Shown piece by piece: positions 20,278 to 28,968 of a stretch of 64,000 nt of DNA. Where the stretch lies: assembly GCF_001021045.1 (NCBI RefSeq), contig NZ_CP011545.1, positions 2,046,001-2,110,000 on the forward strand, given 5' to 3'. The position numbers and the translations under genes were made by a program. The notes under the pieces are model-generated. The model was not told the DNA's origin. It did not search any database and saw only the letters and a program-made list of their open reading frames with translations. Position 1 is the first letter of the stretch, and each line of letters starts with the position of its first letter. The DNA is from Corynebacterium testudinoris (GTDB lineage Bacteria > Actinomycetota > Actinomycetes > Mycobacteriales > Mycobacteriaceae).

Positions 20278-21507
20278 GTGTCCCCCACCTCCCCCTCCGA
20301 TATCGTCCTCTGCTCCCCGCTGCGCACGCCCGTCGGCGGCTACGGCGGAGCCTTCTCCACCATCCCCGTCCAAGACTTAGCCGCCATCGTGGTGAAAGCT
20401 GTCGTCGAGCGCACCGGCCTCGACCCCGCCGAGATCGATGACCTCATCCTTGGTCAGGCCTCCCCCGCGGGTTCCGCCCCCGCCTTAGGCCGGGTCGTCG
20501 CCCTCGACGCCGGGCTGGGCGATTCCGTCCCCGGCATGCAGCTTGACCGCCGCTGCGGTTCCGGCCTCCAGGCCGTCGCTACCGCCGCGGCCCACATCGC
20601 CTCGGGCGCCGCTGACCTCATCATCGCCGGTGGCGCCGAATCCATGTCGCGCGCCGAATACTCCGTCACTCCCGACATCCGCTGGGGCGTGCGCGGCGGC
20701 GACTTGGTCCTGCGCGATCGTCTCGCCGAGGGCCGCGAATCCGCCGGTGGCAAGCACCACCCCATCCCCGGCGGCATGATCGAGACCGCCGAGAACCTTC
20801 GCCGCGCCTTTCGTATCAGCCGGGAAGCCCAGGACGAGATGGCGGTGGCCTCCCATGCCCGCGCCGTTGCTGCCCAGGAGGGCATGCTTTTCGACGCCGA
20901 GATCGTCCCCGTCGCCGTCCCCCAACGCAAGGGGGAGCCCGTGGTGATAAGCACAGACGAGCACCCCCGCCCTGACACCTCCCTGGAGAAGTTGGCGAAG
21001 CTGCGCCCGGTTCTTGGTCACTCCGACGAGGATGCCACTGTCACCGCTGGCAACGCCTCCGGCCAAAACGACGGGGCCGCAGCCATGATCGTGACCACCC
21101 GCGCCAAGGCTGCCGAGCTGGGCTTAGTACCCATGCTCGTCCTCCGCGGCTGGGCCGTGGCTGGTGTCGCCCCGGAAACCATGGGCATCGGCCCGGTCCC
21201 CGCCACCGCCAAAGTGCTCTCCCGCCTCGGCCTCACGCTTGAGGATATGGACCTCATCGAACTCAACGAGGCCTTCGCCGCCCAGGCCCTATCCGTGCTC
21301 ACCGAATGGGGCATCTCGGCCGACGATCCCCGGCTCAACCCGCTCGGTTCCGGCATCTCCCTCGGCCACCCGGTCGGCGCCACCGGTGCCCGCATGCTGG
21401 TTACCATGGCCCACGCAATGTCCCACAACCCCGACGCCCAGACCGGCCTGGTCACCATGTGTATTGGTGGCGGCCAGGGACTGGCCGCGGTCGTCGAAAA
21501 GCCCTAA
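20278..21507 (+). CDS. pcaF: 3-oxoadipyl-CoA thiolase
   Basis: This 409-aa thiolase cleaves 3-oxoadipyl-CoA to succinyl-CoA and acetyl-CoA. The nucleophilic Cys is in LDRRCGSGLQAV near residue 90. The C-terminal catalytic pair is in SLGHPVGATGARM and TMCIGGGQGLA. The start is GTG with AGAAAGGC upstream. Fatty-acid thiolases are close relatives; the neighbouring pca genes favour PcaF. Stop and next ATG are 11 bp apart. Confidence 0.94.
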   Translation: MSPTSPSDIVLCSPLRTPVGGYGGAFSTIPVQDLAAIVVKAVVERTGLDPAEIDDLILGQASPAGSAPALGRVVALDAGLGDSVPGMQLDRRCGSGLQAVATAAAHIASGAADLIIAGGAESMSRAEYSVTPDIRWGVRGGDLVLRDRLAEGRESAGGKHHPIPGGMIETAENLRRAFRISREAQDEMAVASHARAVAAQEGMLFDAEIVPVAVPQRKGEPVVISTDEHPRPDTSLEKLAKLRPVLGHSDEDATVTAGNASGQNDGAAAMIVTTRAKAAELGLVPMLVLRGWAVAGVAPETMGIGPVPATAKVLSRLGLTLEDMDLIELNEAFAAQALSVLTEWGISADDPRLNPLGSGISLGHPVGATGARMLVTMAHAMSHNPDAQTGLVTMCIGGGQGLAAVVEKP

Positions 21508-21518
21508 AGGAGAAAACC

Positions 21519-22274
21519 ATGCCTATCCTGCACTCTGTTGAATTTGGCTCCGGCCCGGAGACAGTCGTGTTCATCGGCTCGCTCGGATCCACCACCGACA
21601 TGTGGCTCCCCCAGCTCGATGAGCTCTCCAACACCCACCGCGTCATCGCCATTGATCACCGCGGACACGGCCAATCCCCCGTCCTCGTCGGTCCCTGCAC
21701 CGTGGCCGATATGGCCGATGACGTGCTGGAAACACTGAACTCCCGGGGCATCGAGAAGTTCTCCGTCGTAGGCCTCTCGCTCGGCGGGGCCGTCGCCCAG
21801 TACCTCGCGGCAACCTGTTCCCGCGTGGACAAGGCCGTGTTCATGTGCACCGCCGCCAAGTTCGGCACCTCCGAATCCTGGCTCGAGCGCGCCGCGGCCG
21901 TCCGAGAAAACGGGCTGCCCTCGATCGCCGGAGCCATCGTCGACCGCTGGTTCTCCCCCGGGTTCCTCGCAACGATGCCCGCCACCACCGACCTCTTCTT
22001 CCGCATGATCACCTCTACCTCCGACGAGGGCTACATCTCCGCCTGCGAAGCCCTCGCCGAGTGGGACTTCCGCTCCCGCCTCGGAGAGATCACCGTCCCC
22101 GCCCTCACCATCGCCGGCGCCGACGACCCCTCCACCCCACCGGCCATCCTGCAAGAAATCGCCGATGGCCTCAGCGGCCCTGTGCGCGTCGAAGTCCTGT
22201 CCCCAGCCGCCCACGTCCCCACAGTGGAACGCCCCTCCGAGGTGAACCGCTTGCTTAAGGAGTTCCTGAGCTAA
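21519..22274 (+). CDS. pcaD: 3-oxoadipate enol-lactonase
   Basis: This 251-aa alpha/beta hydrolase opens the enol-lactone ring to give 3-oxoadipate. The catalytic serine lies in VVGLSLGGAVAQY near residue 90. The acid residue is in IAGADDPSTPP and the His in SPAAHVPTVERP. An AAAGGAG precedes the ATG. It is not fused to PcaC (carboxymuconolactone decarboxylase), unlike in some actinobacteria. The stop overlaps the ATG of the transporter gene by one base. Confidence 0.93.
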   Translation: MPILHSVEFGSGPETVVFIGSLGSTTDMWLPQLDELSNTHRVIAIDHRGHGQSPVLVGPCTVADMADDVLETLNSRGIEKFSVVGLSLGGAVAQYLAATCSRVDKAVFMCTAAKFGTSESWLERAAAVRENGLPSIAGAIVDRWFSPGFLATMPATTDLFFRMITSTSDEGYISACEALAEWDFRSRLGEITVPALTIAGADDPSTPPAILQEIADGLSGPVRVEVLSPAAHVPTVERPSEVNRLLKEFLS

Positions 22275-23482
22275 TGATTGGCGCCATCGAACGCCCACAG
22301 CTGAGCCGACCGACTCTGCGGGACATTGCCCGCGACCTCGGCCCCCAAGAAATAGGCAACGGGCTCGTGGCGCTACTATTCTCCGCCTCCGGGCCGATCG
22401 CCGTCATCCTCGCGGCGGCGGCCTCCGGGAATCTCACCCCGGAACAAACCAGCTCCTGGATCTTCGGCGCATTCCTCGGCAACGGCCTGCTCACGCTCTT
22501 TCTCACCTGGTTCTACCGCAGCCCGCAGGCCTACTTCTGGACCATCCCCGGCACCATCATCGTCGGCGACGCCCTCACCCGCCTCACGTTTTCCGAGGTC
22601 ATCGGCGCCTATATGGTCACCGGCGTCCTCGTTTTCCTCCTCGGATGGAGCGGACTCATCGGCCGCCTCATGGCCTGGCTCCCCGCCACCATCGTCATGG
22701 CAATGGTCGCCGGAATCTTCCTCCGCTTCGGCCTGGAACTGGTCTACGCGATTATCGACGCCCCCCTCATCGCCCTCCCCATGTTCCTCGTCTTCATCCT
22801 CCTCACCGCCCTCCCCCGCGCAGCCGCCGTCGCACCACCAGTCGCAGTCGCGGCCGTCGTAGGCACGGTGATGGTCCTCATGCTCGGCGAACTCTCCCCC
22901 GGTGCCCTCGACAACGGCATCGTCGCCTCACCCCTTATCACCGCCCCCACCTTCTCCTTCGCCGCGATGGCCGAACTCGTCATCCCCCTCACCATCACCG
23001 TCGTCATCGTCCAAAACGGCCAAGGCATCGCCGTCCTCCGCGCAGCCGGCCACCGCCCCGGTGTCAATCTCGCCGCCGCCGCCTCCGGACTCTGGTCGAT
23101 CCCCGTCGGCCTCATTGGCACCACCTCCACCTGCCTCACCGGACCCACCAACGCCCTCATCGTCTCCGGGCCCCGCAAAGAACGCCACTACACCGCAGCC
23201 ATGGTCACCGCCGTCGGCGCCATCTTCGTCGGACTCGTCTCCCCCGCCTTCGTCGGCTTCATGCTCGCCATGCCGATCTCCTTCATCGCCGCCCTCGCCG
23301 GCGTCGCCATGCTCATCCCGTTGCGGAATGCGTTCCTCGCAGGCTTCAAAGGAAGCTTCTCGACGGGCGCCCTCGTCTGCTTCCTCATCACCGTCTCCGA
23401 ACTCACCCTCCTGGGCATTACCGCCCCGTTCTGGGGGCTCGTGTTCGGAGGGGTGGTGGGGTGGCTGTTGGATCGGGGTTAG
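22274..23482 (+). CDS. benE: BenE-type benzoate/proton symporter
   Basis: This 402-aa membrane protein matches the BenE family. It shows about 11-12 membrane helices, with FSASGPIAVILAAAA near the start and GTTSTCLTGPTNALI near residue 280, a region typical of the family. It probably imports benzoate or a related aromatic acid that enters the beta-ketoadipate pathway. It is translationally coupled to pcaD (one-base overlap), so it belongs to the same operon. The upstream ring-cleavage genes are not found in this window, and the next segment is IS debris. Confidence 0.88.
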   Translation: MIGAIERPQLSRPTLRDIARDLGPQEIGNGLVALLFSASGPIAVILAAAASGNLTPEQTSSWIFGAFLGNGLLTLFLTWFYRSPQAYFWTIPGTIIVGDALTRLTFSEVIGAYMVTGVLVFLLGWSGLIGRLMAWLPATIVMAMVAGIFLRFGLELVYAIIDAPLIALPMFLVFILLTALPRAAAVAPPVAVAAVVGTVMVLMLGELSPGALDNGIVASPLITAPTFSFAAMAELVIPLTITVVIVQNGQGIAVLRAAGHRPGVNLAAAASGLWSIPVGLIGTTSTCLTGPTNALIVSGPRKERHYTAAMVTAVGAIFVGLVSPAFVGFMLAMPISFIAALAGVAMLIPLRNAFLAGFKGSFSTGALVCFLITVSELTLLGITAPFWGLVFGGVVGWLLDRG

Positions 23483-23519
23483 GAAAGCAGAATTACCTCC
23501 GTAAACTGCTCTTCACGAT

Positions 23520-24330
23520 CTAGAGTGCGTTGATCTTCCCCTGCGACTGCCCAGAATGAGTGAGGCACCGCAGGATGTAGTGGTCCAGGTTGCGAAGCCC
23601 CAACGCAATGCCGCATAGCTGCTCGAGCCGTCCATTGATCGCCTCCACCGGCCCATTCGACGCTCTGACATCGAAGTACGCCAGGATGTCCTCACGCCGA
23701 CGCAATAGGGTCCGACCCAACTGGGCTAACTCCTCCAACCCCTGGGGCAATTTCTTGCTCAGAGCACCAGTGAACTTGCACACCAGCTTCTTGCCCTACT
23801 GCTTTCGGGGATGGTTTAACGCTGCGATCGGATCCTTATACATCAACCACGTCACCTCAACAATGACGCAGTCCTCCTCATGGGCGCACAATGCCTCAAA
23901 CTGCTGTTGTTGCTTCTCACTGAGAAACTCCACCCGAGTCAACAACGTCTTGCGGCTCTAATACAGCGGGCCGTTCGTCTTCCCCCTTCGGCCAGTGCAC
24001 TCGTGCTGAACTCGTTGCCAACACCTCGTGAGCTTTTCCGCAGCAAGATGAACAACATGAAAAGGGTCCATCACCTTCACCGCCTTCGCCACCACCCGGT
24101 ACACGGCCGGGGCGTAGCCGCTGAACCCGTCCAAGGCCACGACTTCAAGTCCTTGTCGAAAGTCGGGGTCTAGTTCTGCTAGCAAGAAGCTAACGACTTC
24201 CGTGCTTCGACCAGGCCGCAGGTCTAACAGTCGGGCTGGGCCAGAGCCGTCCATGGCGGGGGTGCGATCAACAAAGACCGTGACAAACGATGAGGGGTGG
24301 CCTGATCGATGGGTACGTTTCCGGGCCCTC
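23520..24330 (-). pseudogene. ISL3-family transposase remnant with nonsense mutations
   Basis: Minus-strand reading gives ISL3 transposase sequence: HPSSFVTVFVDRTP, ARLLDLRPGRS, VMDPFHVVHLAAEKL, then a stop (Y-stop-SRKTLLTRVEFLS), a second stop before GKKLVCKFTGALSKK, and SNGPVEAINGRLEQLCGIALGLRNLDHYI. The N-terminal zinc-finger half is missing. Two in-frame stops and the lost 5' end show that it is dead. The IS ends were not recognised. The DUF262 gene stops only 50 bp to the right. Confidence 0.85.
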
Positions 24331-24379
24331 TACAGAACCCCGGGGCTTGACATTGATCCAATGACAGACGGGTTGCTTC

Positions 24380-26842
24380 TCAAACATCCTGGAAGCCCGC
24401 GTCTGCGAGGGACTCCAACCATCGACTGATCTCTCCGGCGGCCATTGAGTCGTGTAGAGCATGAGGGGCATACATCGCAGGCGTATCGATGGTCAGAGCG
24501 ATCGCAGCCAGGATCTGCTCCGGAGTCGCTTCCGCCGCTCCTGCCGAAGTTTTCAGGCTCTGCAAATTAGCTCCGTTGAGCGCCGCCAGTGGTTCGACAG
24601 GTCGATGACTTTTGAATGCTTCGACGAATTGATTTCGCAGTGACTCTGTGTCGACGGGAGTGATGTTCGGAGCGGAGAACTCGTCATCGATCAGCTCTTG
24701 GAACGAAATGAGGTCCTCATATGGGGAAGCCTCGGTCACCGTTTCCTCGGTCTCCACTTCGTCCTTGTTACGGCGAAGAGTAAACACCAGCTCCTCGGTG
24801 TCCAGACCCAGGTAATCGAACAGCTTCCTTAATTCCTTCACCTTCGACCAAGTGCTGCTCCAGATCTGAACGCCAAGTGCACTATCAACCTCAGCGACAC
24901 CGGGCGGTGTCGCCTGGTCAGGGTTGAGCACAGCGAGCGCCGAGCTCTCGGTATTTGCATAATTGATAATCTCGCTTCGGTGTTCATCGAGAAGCACACG
25001 CAGGAAACGTGGCATTAGTTCCGCCCAGGTTCGGACGGGGACCTTCACACCTTCATACTCGAAAGCGGCTACGGCCCTGCCAGTGAAATCGGTATCGTCA
25101 CCCATTGGCTCGGTGAGCGGCGCCACACGCACCGGCTCAAACGACGTTTCAGGGAAGCACCAGTAGTTGAGCGCGTCTGCGAGGAGCACATCAGTACGGT
25201 GTCGCATCGCTACTTCATTCCAGACCTCGCAGTCACGGATGTCATTGTTGAGACGATATGCGGTCTCCCGCAGGCCGTTCTCGCGGTCACGCTTTTGCAG
25301 AAATGGCAGGTTGGAGTAGCTAGAGTTATAGCCTGTGACCGTCAGGTTGCCGATCCGGTTGAGCCAAGTTCGGTGGACTTCTTCTGCGTCCTCTCCCAAG
25401 TCCTCACGCCATGGGAGGCTCAGGGTCTGGGGCATGATGTGCTCGATGCTCACCGCTTGGTTCTCAAGAGCTGTGGCGATGTCCTTGGTGTCGTTAGAGT
25501 CGCCGTTTTCAAGCACATCGAAGAGATACCTCGTGGTTGCCTTGTGCAGCCGGAACATGTTCCTGGAGGCGAAGGCCTCGCTGAATTCCTCGTCGTCCGG
25601 AATCCGCCCAGACGTGTGGTCCCTCCTGCGGAGGAGGTAAATGACGATGTCAAGGGTGCTATCACCTTCCCGGCGCAGCTTGCGCACCTCGTTGTACACC
25701 GTCGCGTAGATCTTGTTCAGGGAATTGGCGCCCACAGAGGCGATCGTCCGGCGGAAAACATGGGTCTCGAGAACTCTAATAATGCGGGAGAACTCACCTA
25801 CAGAGAGTTTGCCCTGTCTCATTTCCCTGTACAGGGGAAGGATGAGAGGGATCAATACGTCGCCGCGTATAAGATTGAAGCGGCCCAGCACGCGGTCGAG
25901 CTTCTGGTTTCCGGTCGATGGATGGTCGATCTCACGGAAGAGCTCGGAGTAATCGTGAAGTTCGCGGAGAATTTCCGCGACTGGTTCCTTCCTCTTACTT
26001 AGAAGCGATTTGAACTCGTCATAGACCGCGTTTTGATTCGGGGTACGGGACAGACGGATTGTCAGGTACCAGCGAATGAACCAGTCGGTGCGGTAGTTTA
26101 CATTGCGCTCCATTACGTTCCAGTAGTTCTCATACAAGTACTCCTGTGTGTCTGAGTCTTGCCCCATCAGCACGAGGTTACGAATCTTGTCGGCTTCGCT
26201 CAGCGCCAACCCCGTAGAGTTGAGTGATTCGAAAATGCGCTGAGGATCGTCGTGAGCTTCAAGGTCAAGGATCATAAGATCCAGACTCTCAATCGCATTC
26301 CAGACCTCGTCACCGGTCAGTGACGTACGCGCCAGCCGCTCAATGAAGTAGCGGTAGTTAGAGGTGAGGTTTGAATCCTCGACGAAGTACTTCTCATCCG
26401 AAAAGAGGCGACGATACGCGTCCGCATCATTTTTCACCGGCTTGAGCTTGAACTTCGTTTCGCCAGACTTTTCATTAATCAGCAAGAAACTGCGTCGGAT
26501 TCGATTGGCGAGGTCCTTGTCCTTCGTCTCCAAGACTCCGGCATCCAGCGCGCGGGTCAGTGCTAGCATGAGCAGGCTCAACGTCGTCAGTCGCTGCTGC
26601 CCGTCAATGACCACCCACAGGAACGACGTTTCGGGATTCCCCACTATGGAACCGAAGAAGTGCTTCGGCCGTCCTTGGGTGATCAAATCCTCGAGGTCAT
26701 CAAAGAGCCGCTCACATTGCTTCCGAGACCAGTCGTAGTTGCGTTGGTACACAGGAACAACGAGCCGCTTCTCGACACTGTCGAAGATCTTCGTTGCGCT
26801 CTTGACTTCTCCTCGCACTTCGGCCTGCCCTTTCAAAATCAT
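24380..26842 (-). CDS. DUF262/DUF1524 protein, GmrSD-like restriction factor
   Basis: This protein of about 820 aa has the N-terminal DUF262 ParB-like domain (VPVYQRNYDW near 33, VIDGQQRLTTLSLLMLA near 80, RIFESLNSTGLALSEADKIRN near 205). The DUF1524 HNH-like nuclease follows (EHIMPQTL near 470, then NRIGNLTVTGYNSSYSN). A further C-terminal region of about 300 residues is less familiar. GmrSD enzymes use nucleotide to cut DNA with modified bases (type IV restriction), so a phage-defence role is likely. Start is uncertain: the ATG at 26842 fits the domain, and an in-frame ATG lies at 26881. No good ribosome site is seen at either. Confidence 0.8.
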   Translation of the reverse strand: MILKGQAEVRGEVKSATKIFDSVEKRLVVPVYQRNYDWSRKQCERLFDDLEDLITQGRPKHFFGSIVGNPETSFLWVVIDGQQRLTTLSLLMLALTRALDAGVLETKDKDLANRIRRSFLLINEKSGETKFKLKPVKNDADAYRRLFSDEKYFVEDSNLTSNYRYFIERLARTSLTGDEVWNAIESLDLMILDLEAHDDPQRIFESLNSTGLALSEADKIRNLVLMGQDSDTQEYLYENYWNVMERNVNYRTDWFIRWYLTIRLSRTPNQNAVYDEFKSLLSKRKEPVAEILRELHDYSELFREIDHPSTGNQKLDRVLGRFNLIRGDVLIPLILPLYREMRQGKLSVGEFSRIIRVLETHVFRRTIASVGANSLNKIYATVYNEVRKLRREGDSTLDIVIYLLRRRDHTSGRIPDDEEFSEAFASRNMFRLHKATTRYLFDVLENGDSNDTKDIATALENQAVSIEHIMPQTLSLPWREDLGEDAEEVHRTWLNRIGNLTVTGYNSSYSNLPFLQKRDRENGLRETAYRLNNDIRDCEVWNEVAMRHRTDVLLADALNYWCFPETSFEPVRVAPLTEPMGDDTDFTGRAVAAFEYEGVKVPVRTWAELMPRFLRVLLDEHRSEIINYANTESSALAVLNPDQATPPGVAEVDSALGVQIWSSTWSKVKELRKLFDYLGLDTEELVFTLRRNKDEVETEETVTEASPYEDLISFQELIDDEFSAPNITPVDTESLRNQFVEAFKSHRPVEPLAALNGANLQSLKTSAGAAEATPEQILAAIALTIDTPAMYAPHALHDSMAAGEISRWLESLADAGFQDV

Positions 26843-26934
26843 CGATTGATATCGTAAAAAGTATAAGGCGGGCGGCGACATATGTTGCGCTGATTCGAAC
26901 ACGTCGGCGCCAATAAGCCCTCTCATACTTCTCG

Positions 26935-27230
26935 TACACGTCGGACCGGATCAGCTCCGGGGCACCGACAAACTCCGTGCCAATGAATCGGCCAGCAGCA
27001 TCGAGCTCAAACTTGACCTCGCCGTTGAGTCCGTTGAGCGTGAGTCCGGCGAGAGGCCTTAGCCACTAGGCCGTAGGTGAGTCCTAGAAAGTGACGTTAG
27101 TCGCCGGGAACACGCTTTCGTTAAAGCCATGCCGCTTGGATCTTCTCCAGCCGTTCCTTACCGCCGTAGACGGGGTACAGACCCTGGAACTGGACCCGGG
27201 TATCGGCCACCTGAAGCTAAGGTCAAGATC
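26935..27230 (-). pseudogene. Frameshifted coding remnant upstream of the DUF262 gene
   Basis: Minus-strand frames show protein-like sequence broken between frames. Reading 5' to 3' there is VQFQGLYPVYGGKERLEKIQ, NESVFPATNVTF in another frame, then LNGLNGEVKFELDAAGRFIG and GAPELIRSDVYEKYERAYW. Stops interrupt any single frame. I cannot name the family. It could be the decayed upstream partner of the restriction gene. Confidence 0.4.
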
Positions 27231-27285
27231 CCGCTACCGCTCCCGAGATTGAAGGCTGGCTAGGGGCGTTGGTCAACCAGCATGT

Positions 27286-28290
27286 TCAGAGCTGCACAAC
27301 CACCCGCACCGCACCGGAACCATCGGCGAAGGCAGCGGGCAATTCCTCCAGCGTGATCGGCGCGCCGAGGATGTGTTCCCAGGGGAGCGAATCGCCATGG
27401 GAGCCCAAGAAGTTCAGGGCCTCTGCCAGATGGCGCGGCTCGTAGTTGTGCACGCCGGTGACGGTTCGCCAGCCTCGCACGAGCCATTCCGGGTCGAGGG
27501 CGATGCTGGGGACGGGGGCGACGGTGCCCGCGAGGACAGCGGTGCCGCCGATGTCGAGGGAGTTGACACATTCCTCGGCGGCGGAGGCGGAGCCGGAGAA
27601 TTCGAGGGCGACGTCGACGAGGTGTGGGGTGCCGGGGGTAACGAGGTCGTCGGCAAGCTTGCGCAGGTAGTCCCGCTCGCCGAGACGATAGTCGGAGGCG
27701 ATGATCCGCTCCGCTCCTCTGGCGCGCGCTGCTGCCAGGGAGACGGTGCCGAGCATGCCGACACCGGTAACCAGCACCGTTCGGCCCTGTAGATCGCCAG
27801 CTTTCTCGAGGACGGCCATGACGGTGGCGACTGCACAGCCGGCGGTGGAAGCGACGGCGTCGGAAAGCGAATCGGGAACGCGCTCGATGGCTTGCCCGGC
27901 GCGCAGGAGGATGTGGGTGGCGTACGTGCCGGACAGGGGCCATTCCCCGGCGAATGATTCGTCGCCGACTTTCAGCACGTGCATGCATTTAGCGCTAAGC
28001 CCGCGCGTGCAGTTGCGGCATGCGCCGCATGAGGCGGTGACGGCGAAAACGACGCGCTCGCCCGGGACGATGCCGTCGCGGCGGCTGTCCACGACGATGC
28101 CGACGCCTTCATGCCCGAGGACCGATGGACAGGCTGCTTGTCGACGCCCCGACACCGTATGTCGGTCCGATCCGCAGATCGTTGCGGTGGTCACCCGCAC
28201 GAGCACGTCCCCTGGGCCCGGCTCCGGCAGTGGCATGTCCACCAGGCTGAACTTCTTGCCACCCTCCCATACCTGGGCCCGGGCGTGCAC
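27286..28290 (-). CDS. Zinc alcohol dehydrogenase, phosphonate-associated type
   Basis: This medium-chain dehydrogenase is 334 aa long. The catalytic zinc ligands are seen in TICGSDRH and LGHEGVG, and the structural zinc in CGACRNCTRGLSAKC. The nucleotide loop is VLVTGVGMLGTVSLAAA. From memory it fits the family proposed to be linked to phosphonate catabolism, and its place after phnE and a phosphonatase-like gene agrees. It starts at GTG, overlapping the previous stop by one base, and closes the operon. Its substrate may be an aldehyde or alcohol from phosphonate cleavage; not shown. Confidence 0.82.
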   Translation of the reverse strand: MHARAQVWEGGKKFSLVDMPLPEPGPGDVLVRVTTATICGSDRHTVSGRRQAACPSVLGHEGVGIVVDSRRDGIVPGERVVFAVTASCGACRNCTRGLSAKCMHVLKVGDESFAGEWPLSGTYATHILLRAGQAIERVPDSLSDAVASTAGCAVATVMAVLEKAGDLQGRTVLVTGVGMLGTVSLAAARARGAERIIASDYRLGERDYLRKLADDLVTPGTPHLVDVALEFSGSASAAEECVNSLDIGGTAVLAGTVAPVPSIALDPEWLVRGWRTVTGVHNYEPRHLAEALNFLGSHGDSLPWEHILGAPITLEELPAAFADGSGAVRVVVQL

Positions 28291-28949
28291 TAGATTTCTT
28301 CCAGAAGTTGGGGCAGCTCCGCGGCGGTGTTGAGGACGTGATCAGCGTTGAGCTCAGCGAACTCCTCGCGCCCCAGGTGCCCGGTGAGCACCCCCACGGA
28401 CCGCACCCCGGCGCGCTGGGCGGACATGATATCGGCGGAGGTATCACCAAGGCTGATTACCTCGGCGGGGTCCGTAACGCCCAGGTCAGCCATAACTTTG
28501 CCAATGAGGAAAGGCTCCGGGCGGCCGGCCTCCACCTCGTCGCCCGCGGCGGTAGCATCGACGTTGAGGTTCATGGTCCCGAGGATGAGATCGACAATCT
28601 CGCGGCTAAATCCGGTGGTCAGCCCGATTCGGATGCCACGATCACGCAGGGTGGCGAACATGTCCTCCACCCCGGGCAGCGCGACCGGGGGATTCTCGGT
28701 GTAGGTGCGGCGCAGCTCCGCCATGAACCACTGCCAGGACTCCTCGACGAGTTCGTCGGTGGGCTCGATGCCACCGACTTGAAGCAGCTGAGCGATCGCC
28801 CACTTCTTCTCCGTTCCCATGTGCGCTCGGAACTGCTCATCGGTGTAGTTGGCGCCGCGCATCTCGGTGGCTTCGCGCAGGACGCGGTACACCTCATCGC
28901 GGTCGTCGATAGTGGTGTGAGCCATGTCGAAAATGGCGGTGGTGATCAT
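28290..28949 (-). CDS. Phosphonatase-like HAD hydrolase
   Basis: This 219-aa HAD-superfamily protein begins ITTAIFDMAHTTIDD, matching the nucleophile motif of phosphonoacetaldehyde hydrolase-like enzymes; the usual G of the FDMAGT form is H here. Motif II is GLTTGFSREI and the metal site is ISLGDTSADIMSAQRAG. The helical cap has AHMGTEKKWAI. It probably hydrolyses a phosphonate-derived aldehyde or phosphate ester. The ATG at 28949 has TAGGAG upstream. It sits between phnE and the dehydrogenase, in the same operon. Confidence 0.85.
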   Translation of the reverse strand: MITTAIFDMAHTTIDDRDEVYRVLREATEMRGANYTDEQFRAHMGTEKKWAIAQLLQVGGIEPTDELVEESWQWFMAELRRTYTENPPVALPGVEDMFATLRDRGIRIGLTTGFSREIVDLILGTMNLNVDATAAGDEVEAGRPEPFLIGKVMADLGVTDPAEVISLGDTSADIMSAQRAGVRSVGVLTGHLGREEFAELNADHVLNTAAELPQLLEEI

Positions 28950-28968
28950 GGGAACTCCTAGCGGATTG

